Shown here: positions 14,001 through 23,913 of the stretch, piece after piece
Position numbering within the stretch: position 1 is the first letter of the stretch
How the letters are laid out: every line of letters starts with the position of its first letter
Assembly: GCA_973895155.1 (NCBI GenBank)
Contig: OZ316898.1
Location: 20,708,001-20,772,000 of the forward strand
Length of the DNA stretch: 64,000 nt
Reading direction: 5' to 3'
Origin: Marsupella aquatica
Taxonomy: Eukaryota; Marchantiophyta
The notes under the pieces: model-generated
What the model saw: only the letters and a program-made list of their open reading frames with translations
Database searches by the model: none
Told to the model about the DNA's origin: nothing
Position numbers and translations under genes: made by a program

Positions 14001-15155
14001 TGTAATGAACCCGCAGGAAAGTCAGACCCACTTCAAGGAAGAAGAGTTTACTGAGAATCATCAAGAGGTTACCAGACTTAGTGTTATCAGGAGCCGCCGG
14101 GACCTTCCAGCTGTGAACCTCAAATCTCCGAGCCTGCGAGCTGCATCCAGCAAGGAGACGAAGGCACATCATGAAGACCTTGGAGTGTCTGCAAATGGAA
14201 ACGGAGACCTGGGAGCAGAAGAAGACAAGGACAGCAGCGAGGGAAATCAATCAGTGAAAAGACTGCCAATCCATAAAGCAAAGTCAGTCCGGACAATTTC
14301 TCTAAGTCCTAAGTCTCGGACTCGATCTCCTTCCGAGGAACCTAGCTCTCCTGAAAGAGAAGTGTACACTCCACAAAAGTGCGATGCCTACACAAACATT
14401 AGAGTTATTTCACCAGAAAGTCTCCAATGGGATCATAACTCCCCTGGTAAGATGACATTTCATCTAGAGGTTTTGGTTTGTTGTTTTTTCGATCATATGC
14501 TGCACACAATCCATAGCTGATTACTCGATTGAAGAAGGTTTGGGAACGACATCGAGTTAGAAGGGCTTTGTGGCTTGTATGTCAACGGACAGACGATATG
14601 TTTATCTGTGCATTTTCTTACCTGCCTAACGTGTTTTCTCCTTTTGTAGCAGTTGAGACACCCACCAAGACCAGAAGTTCACCGGCATCTCTTTCTAGGA
14701 ACATGACTCTTGCAGAAGCAACAGATACAATTTTGTATTGCAGTTCACTAATGCATACAATAGTCTATAAAGCTGCAGCCTATGCAATTGAGAAGGAGGA
14801 ACTTGCAGCGTTGGCATCAACTCCGATTTCGAGTGGAGAGGTTCCCCATTACCCAGGCTTATCTGCGGTTGTTGATACGGACGGAAATGATCCTCAAGGG
14901 GGCGAAACAGGGAGCTGTAAATCACAAGTGCTGAACAATGGGCCACCTTCTGTTCGACGGGCCTTGTCCTACACAGGGCATCAAACAGTACCATTGACAC
15001 CTGCAGACACCTCCTTGCAAATTCCTGTCGATCAGGTGATAGAGAATGTACATGCTCCGGAGGATGCAGCACAAACTGCCAGCCCAGTCAATCGGAAGGA
15101 TGAGGTCATCCCTGTGAAGGTTTCAAAGGCAAAGTGTGGCTGCACAATCATGTGA
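5077..15155 (+). CDS. Giant basic proline/serine-rich protein (BPP / FLO11-like family, probable microtubule-associated)
   Basis: Six coding exons whose phases all close: 5077-5245, 5828-5915, 6091-6220, 6806-7801, 8080-14446 and 14650-15155, giving 2751 aa. The N-terminus has KDEDLALFHEM (about aa 25-36), then SDKNDYDW and LLTPPGTPLFPSLD across introns 2-3. These are hallmarks of the plant family of Arabidopsis At1g27850/At2g40070, some of whose members (BPPs) bind microtubules. Exon 4 is a basic RPSTPT/RSSTPT repeat followed by EAPPNLRT (aa 318-325). Exon 5 holds MTTSSNASSE and then a very long acidic, repetitive tail not expected in the family, whose Arabidopsis members are much shorter. 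The last exon has ETPTK and AEATDTILYCSS and ends C-T-I-M, which fits a CaaX prenylation box. The microtubule role is family inference. The gene model rests on splice sites and conserved blocks only. Confidence 0.85.
5311..5382. repeat. CT-rich microsatellite in intron 1
   Basis: Interrupted (CT)n tract broken by GTGT and CGCT, inside the first intron of the proline-rich protein gene shortly after the donor at 5246. It may be a splicing or transcription enhancer, but nothing beyond composition supports that. Confidence 0.8.
8671..9150 (+). repeat. Coding tandem repeat A: four ~40-aa units
   Basis: Four in-frame units in exon 5, each with GxGSPxRxL, then EKQ, ER, SRDFESK and HRRxSLE. Units start near 8692, 8812, 8935 and 9058. 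They are rich in SP and RRS sites. Divergence rises towards the first unit. Confidence 0.85.
10831..11370 (+). repeat. Coding tandem repeat B: four 43-46-aa units
   Basis: Units begin at about 10831, 10966, 11095 and 11230. Each reads roughly DGTQDPIVEQVDAKAS, then GVFDMSKRQGQEDSQS and LEYVDGDF. Spacings of 129-138 bp are multiples of three, and nucleotide identity is high, so the expansion is recent. The units are acidic, unlike the basic N-terminal part. Confidence 0.9.
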
Positions 15156-18100
15156 AAGAGCCGCAGATTGGCAGTCCACTTATCAATTGGTTGACTGAGA
15201 AGATTTGTCCATATTCGTGTAAATGATAATGAGTTGTGGAGAAATTGTTAGGAATCCACCCCCTGGTAAAGTAGTAGAGAACGCTGTTAGGCTAACTTAA
15301 CAAAAGTAGCAGAGGTATTTCTTAGGTAAATCCTTTCTTCCAGGTTCTGGATGGTGGGAGTCATTTTTCTGCAAATGTTGAAGTAACGAGGTGTGATTGT
15401 CTTAGTTGAAGGGAAAACGCAGAGACTGCCGGTCACCTATTTCCAAGGTCAACACCGTCACATTTGAATACTGTAGATGGAAGATATTACAAGAGAGATG
15501 CTCAACTTTAAAGGTGCCACTCCCCAGGACTGTCTGAGCATGTAACATCTTGCGAAAATCAATTATGTCACTAGAGTCCAGCTCTGAGAGCAATCAAAAG
15601 TTTTGGGATGAGCAACTTTTCGTTTAGGTTGTGGGGTGAATTTATCTTTCTTTGTCCCAGCCATGTAACATTTCTTGCGAAATCAATTCGGTACATCCCA
15701 AAAGACACTAATCAATCATGAAAAATTCTCTCTCATGTCTGTCTCTTAGGATTTAAGCTTGATACCAATCCCCAAAGACAATAATCAATCATGAAAAATT
15801 ATCCCACATGTCTGTCTCTTAGGATTAAGCTTCATACCAATTGTTGCTTGAAAAAAATTGAACAGTCACCAATATATTACATACAATCACTCCTAAGATA
15901 GAGATACATATTTCACCCATTTGGGTTACGATCACAAGAGAACAATTTCACTATGCTCTCCTAGTTTGGCTAGTCATCAGCTACTAGATGACATGATCAT
16001 TCTCTAGCTAGTTCTCAATAACACAATAATTTGCATAAAATCCTTGAAACACGTCATAACATCCCAATAAAATTTTAATAATTAAATTGAATTTAGAAAG
16101 TAGCAAACTCCTAAATTAACTTGTGACTTGCCAAACTATGACAAATTATCCCTGGAGAATCACTAAACACGTTCAAAATCCAATTTTGATAAAAACTTAT
16201 ATTTTATACTTAGTAAGATATTTAATAATTTATCAAAGTTATATAATAAATAAACAAGTGTTTTCTAAATTAAATTAAATTATTAAAATTTTGGTTCTCT
16301 GGTGAACCAATGGTTTTGGGTGCTTTCTGGGTGCTATTTGTTTTTAAAGTTGTTTTTGGTAAATAGATTACATGGGACTTAAACAATTCTTTGATGTATT
16401 TTGCCAAAGATGTTTTGGAAATAATCACATCAAACGTGAGCATTTCTTTGGTGTTATTTTGTGAAAGGTTTTTTTAAAGAGGTGAAGTAGAGTATTCAGG
16501 CAATTTACACAATGCCACTTAAAAGACTTTCTATTCTTTAGCTTCGTACAGAAGGCATTAATTGAATTCACAAGGCATCAATTGAATTCATAAAAATGAG
16601 CATAGAGCATGCACATAGTAACAAATGTAAAAGCAGTTTACCTTAAGAATTTGAATTCAATGTTGGTGAAGCAACCACAAAATTAGCTATCACAATCATA
16701 TTGCAATTCATGTTTCTATGTTTACTCAAAGTGACACTAAAAAACTCACACTCTATCGAACTCAAACTGAGAATTCACACTCTATGACCGCCAGACCAAT
16801 CTGTAAAAACTATAAAGACATTGACAAGTTCAGCATGCGGCTTTGCTCCCTAATCCTGCTTATTTGTGTTCTGCAACATCACAGTTACCAAGACTTTAGT
16901 CTACATGGTACTAACAAAGAGACACATACTCACATACTTGGAATTCATCAGTCCAGTCCTGGTGAAGGAAATGTCTAATCACTTGTGAAAGGTGAAACAT
17001 AGTTGAAGATAGGGTATGTGCATGGCTAACTAATAAGTAAAGATTGTCAGCGAATAAGTAAAGAGAGTAAATACTGTGTACTGTCTGTGCATAAGTACTT
17101 CAAAATAAAAAATAAAATGAATAGAGGAGTGACAGTGTCTAAGTACTATGTATGTACTATATGTAAATATTTTCAAACAAAAACACACGGAAAATTACTT
17201 CCAAGGAGTACACCTGACTTCCTGACTTAGCTGTACGCTGTTAGAAATTTAAAAAAGTGGGAAAAATTTGGAAAAAAAAGGGACAAAAAAAAAATCAGAC
17301 AGGTCATGAGGAAGAACTGTAGGGACAAGGGGACCCAGAAGTCTATTTCAAAAGTGAGGGGCTCCTCAGGGATACCTAGAGGGGCCCCATCAAGTCTTTT
17401 GCTATGCTACCGTCATTCAGGTTTAAGGACCTATGACAAGCCAGTTGGCTCTTCTGCTGAATTTTTACTGTAAAAAGGATATTGTATCTTATAAAGTCAA
17501 AATTTATGAATTGTAGGCTCTGTCCATAGTTATGTAGTGCCTTTCCCTTTATTTCCAGTTGAGTTATTGTTAGCTGTTGAGTTATTGCTTGACTCGCTTG
17601 TCTGTCCTACTTTCAAAATGAGAATCTAGTTGTGTTTGGATATAGTAAAGACTTTCATGACTTTTCTGTTTGTATATTTGAGTGCATTAATTCTCCATAA
17701 CACACCCCTTTTTTTTAGGAGAGTATTATACAAAACACCATAAATCTAGTAAAAGTAAAAATTAAATATAATTTTATCATAAAAATAATAATTAAATTTA
17801 GTCAAGATCTCAAGATGATAACCAGATCTTATATGGTAATACTAACAAAATATCTTTGAATAGAATCTAATATACTTAAAGAATGTATTTTTTGGCCAAT
17901 TTCATAGCAACCACTTTTTGGATGACACTTTATTTGAATTTACTATTTTAGGGATTCACTTTTTCTTGTTTGTTATTGAAAAGTCACTCAAATTTTTACA
18001 TATATTAATGTCCTAGTTAGGGGCATTATATTCCACAATGCTCTCTAACCAAGACATTATCCTATTCTTAAATTGGGCAACCAGACAAAGCTATAAATAA

Positions 18101-18300
18101 GGGCGATTTTGTAATGTGATATGATCACTTTGAAAAGTGGCGCGAATTGGTGGCCAGCAACAACACTGCTGCAACCTGTTTGGCGGCACTATGAGTATTG
18201 GCATTCATAATTATGGGGCAGTGTAATTCTAAGGTTTTCTCTTTTGCGGGGAAGATCCTAATAATTTCTTTAGAATTTCCCACATTGCACTCAATGGGAT
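15156..18300. other. AT-rich gene-free stretch
   Basis: The 3' UTR of the proline-rich protein gene must lie at the start. A block with ATGTAACATCTTGCGAAAATC (near 15540) recurs near 15663. The rest is AT-rich with no recognisable gene, RNA or transposon end. Confidence 0.5.
15697..15842. repeat. Two tandem copies of a 73-bp unit
   Basis: Copies at about 15697-15769 and 15770-15842 share AATCAATCATGAAAAATT, CATGTCTGTCTCTTAGGATT and AAGCTT, with a few substitutions and a 1-bp indel. Confidence 0.85.
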
Positions 18301-18375
18301 GTTCTTTATCTGATTCCAGAATTCCAGAATTTCCCAGATTGCATTAATGCTCAGTCAAGATTGCACTAAATACAG

Positions 18376-18540
18376 AGAGGCATGACTTTGTGGTAGCTCA
18401 CTTGAATTGAGACTCATAGATCTTGGGTTCAACTGTTGTGGCTGACACTTCCCAACTATTGTGGTTGACTCTTCTCTTTCTGTGGGGTTTCACAGATTTC
18501 CCTTTAAAAAATTAAAAATTTTTAAAAAAAGAAAAAAAAA
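18376..18540 (+). mobile_element. tRNA-derived SINE with 16-bp target duplications
   Basis: The 165-bp element has a tRNA-like head: an A-box-like GACTTTGTGGTAGCTC, then a B-box-like GGTTCAACTG about 40 nt on. It has a short body and an A-rich tail ending in runs of A at 18540. It is flanked by ATTGCACTAAATACAG (18360-18375) and ATTGCACTAAATGCAG (18541-18556), 16-bp direct repeats with one mismatch, as left by LINE-type integration. A diverged sister copy is at 21267-21376. Confidence 0.85.
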
Positions 18541-18556
18541 ATTGCACTAAATGCAG

Positions 18557-19179
18557 CAATGCAATCTGGGAAATTATATAAAGAAACTGGGACATTCCAG
18601 AATTTCTTTCTCTGATTTTCCTCATTTGTTTTCTGACTGTTAGATCTCGACTAAGCTAGATTTTGGATCACCCACCTAATCACATCCCCATTAACAAGAA
18701 TCTAACAGTCATACCTTAAATCTAAGGAGATCTGACAGTCAGGAATATATTGGACATTTGGCAAACAAATAAAAACCTCAAAACATAAGCTGCCCACGTT
18801 ATCTACACAGGGTGATGGGCATAATTTCATTTGTACAGTCACAGGTACGGTGCTTCGCTCCGTCAGAGAGATACCGTATTTTCCCGTAAGATCCAACCCT
18901 GATGTTAGTCTCCAACTCTATCTGACTGACCTGGCTTTTTGTGGAAATTCCAGGCAGTCTACAGTAGCGAGAATTTTGCTTGATGGGGCCAAATCAGCCT
19001 TTTTTTAGGTGGCAAAATTTGGCTAGATTCCACTTTTGGTAAAACTTCGCCAGGCTCGTGGTCTTGGATTACTCAGTTTCCCATTCCCATTCACACCTAG
19101 CCACCGACCCAGAATCTTAGGGTTATCCTTAAATCTAGGGACATCTGACAATCAGAATTTAATTTGATTTTTAAAAAGC
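18557..19179. other. Gene-free stretch with dispersed repeat pieces
   Basis: Contains GACTGTTAGATCTCGACTAA near 18636 and inverted relatives (TCTAAGGAGATCTGACAGTC near 18720, TCTAGGGACATCTGACAATC near 19134) of the dispersed repeat also seen at 1.8 and 58.5 kb. No gene seen. Confidence 0.45.
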
Positions 19180-19676
19180 AGCTTTTTATTAACCTGTCCC
19201 CAAAACTACCTTATATTACTAAAGTGCCCCCAAAACTAAATTAATTGTTAACCTGTCCCCCATTTTCTATCCAGTTTTATATTGCGGTCAGTATTAACTC
19301 GTATACTGGTTCTTGTTGCCATGTGACAGCTCACTATTGGCAAGCCTTGACCCACCACCACCACCTCAGCCCCTCTTCCCCTTCCCCATTGCCGGGCACA
19401 ATTGCAGGTCTGGGAGGGGCAAACACCGTCATTTTTTGCTCCACACTCCCCTCACAAACCCAACACTTTTGGCCCTCATTTTTATTCAGGAAAATACAAT
19501 AGATGAGGGGGGTGGCAGCAGATTAAGGCTAGCCAATACTAACTTGTCACATGGCAAGAGGAACCCATATACGAGTTAATACTGACCCAAGTAAAAAATG
19601 GGGGTCAGGTTCGTAATTAATTTTGTTTGAATGTTAGTAATATTGGGTACTTTGGGGGACAGGTTAGTAAAAAGTT
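19180..19676. mobile_element. Non-autonomous TIR element, copy 2
   Basis: The left end CAGCTTTTTATTAACCTGTC and the right end, reverse-complemented CAACTTTTTACTAACCTGTC, are inverted copies. Inner inverted blocks GTATTAACTCGTATACTGG and ATACGAGTTAATAC flank the centre. The interior matches copy 1 (288-773) in reverse orientation, for example the TTTTTGCTCCACACTCCCCT block. The flanks read TTAAAAAG and TTAAAATA, possibly a worn 8-bp duplication, which would fit hAT. Confidence 0.65.
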
Positions 19677-20270
19677 GTTAAAATATACAATAGATGAGGG
19701 ATGTTTTTAGTATCTTCTGCTTTGCACAAAGGTGACAGTTAGCCTCCTTGGAGCAAAAGAAAGAACCTAGATAATAACACCGGGTCAAATGCAATATCAA
19801 TTCAGGCGGACTGTGAGTGGGAAACTCATTTTTTGCAACCTCTTGGGTCTCACTCTTAGATGTTGCCCCCTACTTTCCGTTTAGGTGATAAGAGAATGAC
19901 CTCCTGCTTTTGAAGTGTCTAGTTTAGTATGTTCAAAGGGCTTTGGTTAACCCCACTTTGGGATGGGGATTTATTCAAAAGTTGGTCAACCTATCAAGCT
20001 TGAACTCCAAACTCCAAACCTATTGCATCAGGGGACCCAATAGAGAGCAATTAATGAGTTTCCTTGGAAGGCTATCTACTCTGAAAATGAATCGATTGGG
20101 ATCAGAATATACTTTGTTTCATATTAGTAGAAGCCAAGGAAAAACCCCCATCAAGTCATTTTCAATGTTGAATTCTCATCAAAGCAAAGTTTGGGTTACA
20201 ACCCCATCCAGATGTTTTTTCCTAGTGGCAAACTGAAATGAATTCGTCTTGCCACTACCTTTGGAACATA

Positions 20271-20484
20271 GAACTGACTTCGGAATAGCTTTCTTATTCA
20301 CTCATCTCCTCTTTGGTGCAATGGTGCTGAATAATAAACTTTCTGAAGGAACTAACACCATACTAAAGTTCTAAAGCCAGAACTAACTTCAGAATAGCTT
20401 TCTCAGTCTCCTCTTTGTTTGGCAAGATGGTGCTAAACAATAAATTTTCTGAAGGAACTCACACCATATTAAAGTTCCTAAGTC
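20271..20484. repeat. Two tandem copies of a ~107-bp unit
   Basis: Copies at about 20271-20379 and 20380-20484 share AATAGCTTTCT, CTCCTCTTTG, ATGGTGCT, TTTCTGAAGGAACT and ACACCATA, with small indels. Non-coding. Confidence 0.8.
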
Positions 20485-20533
20485 AAGAGTAAGCCAACTC
20501 TCCATTTTGTTTCCTTGCTAACATTCTCTAAGA

Positions 20534-20877
20534 TGTTAGATATTGCTCTAGTCTTGTGACTCATGAGCTAACCACAATTAGTCTAACTCGGGTTAGGACT
20601 TAGCTAATGTTAGCGGTAGTGTTGTTGTGTATTAAGCCAGGGCTGATGCCAGACTCTAGTGGAACTTAGGCTCATTGTTACGGAGCTAGTTGAGAGATAG
20701 GGAGAGCTTGTGCTGTGGATGCTTGGTATGGTCGGTCGGCCTAGAATGCAATAAAGCTCTTGTGTGTTCCCGTGGATGTAGCCTCATGTGGAGGTAAACC
20801 ACATATCTCTTTGTGTTGACTCTTGTGCATTGGATGGTTCATGGGCTTGCAATTGCGAATGTCGTCTATGCTCAACA
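20534..20877 (+). mobile_element. Solo LTR of a Ty1/copia-type retrotransposon
   Basis: It starts TGTTAGATATTG and ends GCTCAACA, with the perfect 5-bp target duplication TAAGA at 20529-20533 and 20878-20882. Inside are a polyadenylation-type AATAAAGCTCTTGTGTG and the GTGGATGTAGCC ... GTAAACCACATATCTCTTTG block typical of plant copia LTRs. A copy of identical length (344 bp) is at 51812-52155 and a fragment at 43013-43171. No internal domain adjoins it, so it is a solo LTR left by LTR-LTR recombination. Confidence 0.9.
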
Positions 20878-21266
20878 TAAGATACCCATATCCTCATTTA
20901 CTATTCTTGCACAGTATCACAAGAAAGATATCCTGTTGAAGGATTACTCGCACAGCAAGATCACAAGAGGATCATGACACAAAAACCAGAATGTTTGGGA
21001 GAAACAAATGTTGGAAACATAAAATATGGTCACCAGGCCAAAGAATGGTCACAAGACGACTAAATTAATCTTCTTTTCTCCCTCCTTGGCTGAGTGTGAA
21101 TCCTTCACCCTTGCTCATGTTTATCATCTTAGCTCCCTGTTTTTGCTGCATCTGGTCATAATATTATGGACAACCCTTGAATACAAGTTCCAATTGAAGA
21201 TCCCACCGCAACTGCTTCACTTGGTGAATATTTTTGGTTATATAAAGTTAGTTATAAAGGGCCCAT
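20878..21266. other. Gene-free stretch
   Basis: AT-rich sequence between the solo LTR and the second SINE. No gene, RNA or repeat recognised. Confidence 0.4.
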
Positions 21267-21376
21267 AGAGGGATGACTGTGTGGTAGCTCCCTTGAACAG
21301 TGAATCATAGGTGGTTCAAATGTTGTGACTGACTATTCACTTTTTGTGGAGTTTCACAAATTCTCCTTTAAAAAAA
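21267..21376 (+). mobile_element. Diverged SINE, second copy
   Basis: Aligns with the SINE at 18376: AGAGGGATGACTGTGTGGTA, then a B-box-like GGTTCAAATG, then GTGGAGTTTCACAAATTCTC and a short poly-A. It is shorter and its target duplication is not clear. Confidence 0.65.
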
Positions 21377-21385
21377 CTATACTAC

Positions 21386-21774
21386 TTAGTTATACAGTTA
21401 TACCGGAGTATCTAATTTGCCAGGTTGTTTTCCACCAGCATTACGACTTTAAATTTGGAAGTTTGTCGTGCGCATACATATCGCTACACAACATACATCG
21501 CTTGTCACATACATCCAGACATAGTCACATTGCCACATCACAAACACAAGAGAATGGAATACAAGTGGAACTCATGTCCACACATGTCCAAAACCCACAA
21601 TTGCTCCCCTAGCTGGGAGTAAGGTCCCCTAACTCTAGCTAGCCATGAGTTCTACAAGGTTGATATACACCTTTTTAGGTGTGAAGATCAGGAGGCCGGG
21701 TGCAAGTGAACCCCATCGATCACCTACCTGCAATCCATATCTGCCAAGAGAACACAAATGATAACTAGTCGGCT
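21386..21774 (-). other. Presumed 3' non-coding end of the Ty3 element
   Basis: Lies just downstream, on the minus strand, of the PHD-finger stop codon. Purine-rich AGCTAGGGGAGCAA (minus strand, near 21600-21615) could be a polypurine tract, and TTGTGGGTTTTGG following it could open the 3' LTR. I could not match it to any sequence beyond gag, so the LTR assignment is unproven. Confidence 0.3.
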
Positions 21775-22095
21775 TCACCGACACTGAGGACACAACCATG
21801 ATCCACTAGGAATCACCTGCAATGGTGGTGTCAAACATGACATGTGCCATCCTCTAGAACACTTATCACAAATCAACATAGTAGCTGCTCCCTGAGCAGA
21901 TCCACACAACATACATTTCAAGCCAGCACGAACATGTGCCAAGCTTGGATCTACTGTACCATCAATGTTGGGAAGGTGACATGGTGCACAGTTGCGCACA
22001 TGATCCTTCCAAACCATACCATCGCGTCCCTCCAACATCAGGACACCAGAAGGCAACACTTCACGCACACGTAAGATTGTCCGGCCTGCGGTCAC
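21775..22095 (-). pseudogene. Integrase C-terminal tail with PHD finger
   Basis: Follows the integrase in the same polyprotein after an in-frame TAG. Residues 61-105 form a canonical PHD C4HC3: C61-x2-C64-x11-C76-x2-C79-x4-H84-x2-C87-x14-C102-x2-C105, with CDKCSRGWH and the conserved Trp before the last Cys pair (SGSWLCPQC). PHD fingers commonly bind histone H3 tails. Here it takes the place where chromoviruses carry a chromodomain, so a role in choosing integration sites is plausible but inferred. An extra Cys pair (CAPC, 36-39) precedes it. Confidence 0.85.
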
Positions 22096-22116
22096 ATCAA
22101 GTGTCGTGGGTGCCGT

Positions 22117-22431
22117 CTACTGCAAATAAATATAATCACTAGGATGAAATCGCCGAATGCTTGCACGGTAACCTCCTCCACGAATAGTGGCATACCTCAA
22201 AGTATCACGATGTTGGGCAATGGCAAGGTTGTCGAAAGCCATGGGCATCACTCGCTGAAATACCCGTGCTCTCTCTGAACACACCTTGACCCAAACATCA
22301 GGATCATCCAAGTTCACAACTGATGCAGCATCACGACGAATAGCTGCTGGCAAATTTGGCTCTCTACCATAGAGCAAAAAGTAAGGTGAGAAGGATGCAA
22401 GTGATGCTTGCCGACTGAAACGGTAGCCCAT
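22117..22431 (-). pseudogene. Integrase C-terminal region
   Basis: Continues the integrase after a TAG: FSPYFLLYGREPNLP is the usual end of the catalytic fold in Ty3 integrases. It is followed by a basic stretch and HPSDYIYLQ. In-frame TAG codons lie on both sides (near 22484 and 22114). Confidence 0.8.
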
Positions 22432-22476
22432 AGCTAACCAAGGTAGCTGGAGATCTCAATCTCCCAGATGACCAAC

Positions 22477-23028
22477 CTACAAGCCATACTTACGCAATCC
22501 TCTCTTCACAGTTTGCACAACTCTCTCAGCTAATCCATCTGCCTCAGGATGATCACGAGAGGTAGTACGATGATCAATCAGAGCTTGTTCACACAAACTC
22601 TCAAACTCTCCACGGAACTCAATTCCTTGATCAGTCAACACCTCAGCTGGTGCTCCAAAATGACTAAGTACACGATCCAAAAATGTAGCAGCAACTCCTC
22701 CACTGGCTTTATCTGGCAACGCCACTAGCTCAATCCACTTGGAGAAGTGCTCCACCATGACCAAAACATACCGATTATGACGTTGGGTAAGAGGTAATGG
22801 ACCAGCAAAATCCAAACTCCAACGATATCCCAAACCCATGATCGGCAACGGGTGCAACTGGGAAGTGGGAGCATTAAATGATGCTCTCACTCTATCACAT
22901 ACCACACACTTAGCTATCAACTGCTGGACATGAGTGTGCATACCACGCCACCAATATTGTGTCTGCAGCAAGCTGTAAGTGCGCTTTACACCAAAGTGAC
23001 CCAACTCCTCGTGCGCATGTCGCACCAA
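22477..23028 (-). pseudogene. Integrase zinc-binding and catalytic domains
   Basis: HHCC zinc finger with H6/H11 (HEELGHFG) and C41/C44 (CVVCDR), then the catalytic triad D73 (SLDFAGPLP), D133 (LTDQG) and E169 with exactly 35 residues between the last two. HPEADGLAERVVQTVKRGLR is typical of Ty3 integrases. The core residues are intact, although the frame ends in a TAG before the C-terminal region. Confidence 0.92.
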
Positions 23029-23084
23029 ATGTACTCTCTATGATGGTTTTGGGACCACCAACACTCTACCATCATGCAGTACTC

Positions 23085-23848
23085 TCAAAAGATGGTTTCC
23101 CTCCCATCGAAACCTCTTGGCTCTCTGTAGAACCCTGTCACATTCCTTGGCATCAACACTGCCAACAATAGAAACCTAAACCCTGAACCACTGCGCAGAT
23201 ATTCTAACACTCTCACATCATTGTGAATATCTTGCTGTCCAGTAGTTACCTCACTAACATCCACATCTGAAGACTCATCATCCACTCCATCCAATGAGGT
23301 AGAGTCCACAGATCCACTGTATGCTGGCACCCAACAAAGAAAGGCAGATGCATGCCATCCTGGCACCATCTCCTTATCTGACTCATCATGCCATCTGGCT
23401 CCAGTCTCATCTTGCTGACTGGTACATGGATTGCGGCTTAATCCATCTGCATCCAAGTTCACTTTTCCAGGCCTATGCACCACCTGGAAATCATACTCCT
23501 GTAACAACAATGCCCATCGTGCAAGCTTCCCTGTAAGCTTGTCAGACTCCATTAACCACTTAAGAGGCTGATGATCAGTGATCAAGGTGACGGGGTTACC
23601 AAACAAGTAGCAACGAAAGTGTGCAACAGCCCACACTGCTGCCAAACACTCTCCCTCATAAGAGCTATACTTAGCCTCTGCTGAATTGTTTGATCTACTG
23701 GCATAAGCCACAACAAACAAATTCCCTCATCATCCTTCTGAGTTAGCACTGCTCCAAGTCCTACTCCACTCAAATCAGTGTGTAGCTGAAATGGTCTGCC
23801 TGAAATGGGTCTTCTCAAAATAGGGGATGATGCCAACCTTTGCTTCAA
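23085..23848 (-). pseudogene. RNase H domain, frameshifted
   Basis: Two frames together cover a Ty3 RNase H: LHTDLSGVGLGAVLTQKDDEG (23582-23848 frame), then, after a shift near 23720, SYEGECLAAVWAVAHFRCYL and TDHQPLKW (23085-23720 frame), ending VVHRPGKVNLDADGLSR. A further linker to the integrase follows. The frameshift and lack of a continuous frame mark it as dead. Confidence 0.88.
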
Positions 23849-23913
23849 CTCCTGAAAGGCATGCTCCTGGTCATCACCTCAAATCCATTCCTGATCCAAC
23901 TTAGTGAGTATGG

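Noticed and set aside
14447-14649. Read-through end of the long exon as the protein C-terminus
   Set aside because: A GTAAGA donor at 14447 and TTTTGTAG acceptor before 14650 join in phase to ETPTK and AEATDTILYCSS, conserved in the family; the read-through tail is intronic.
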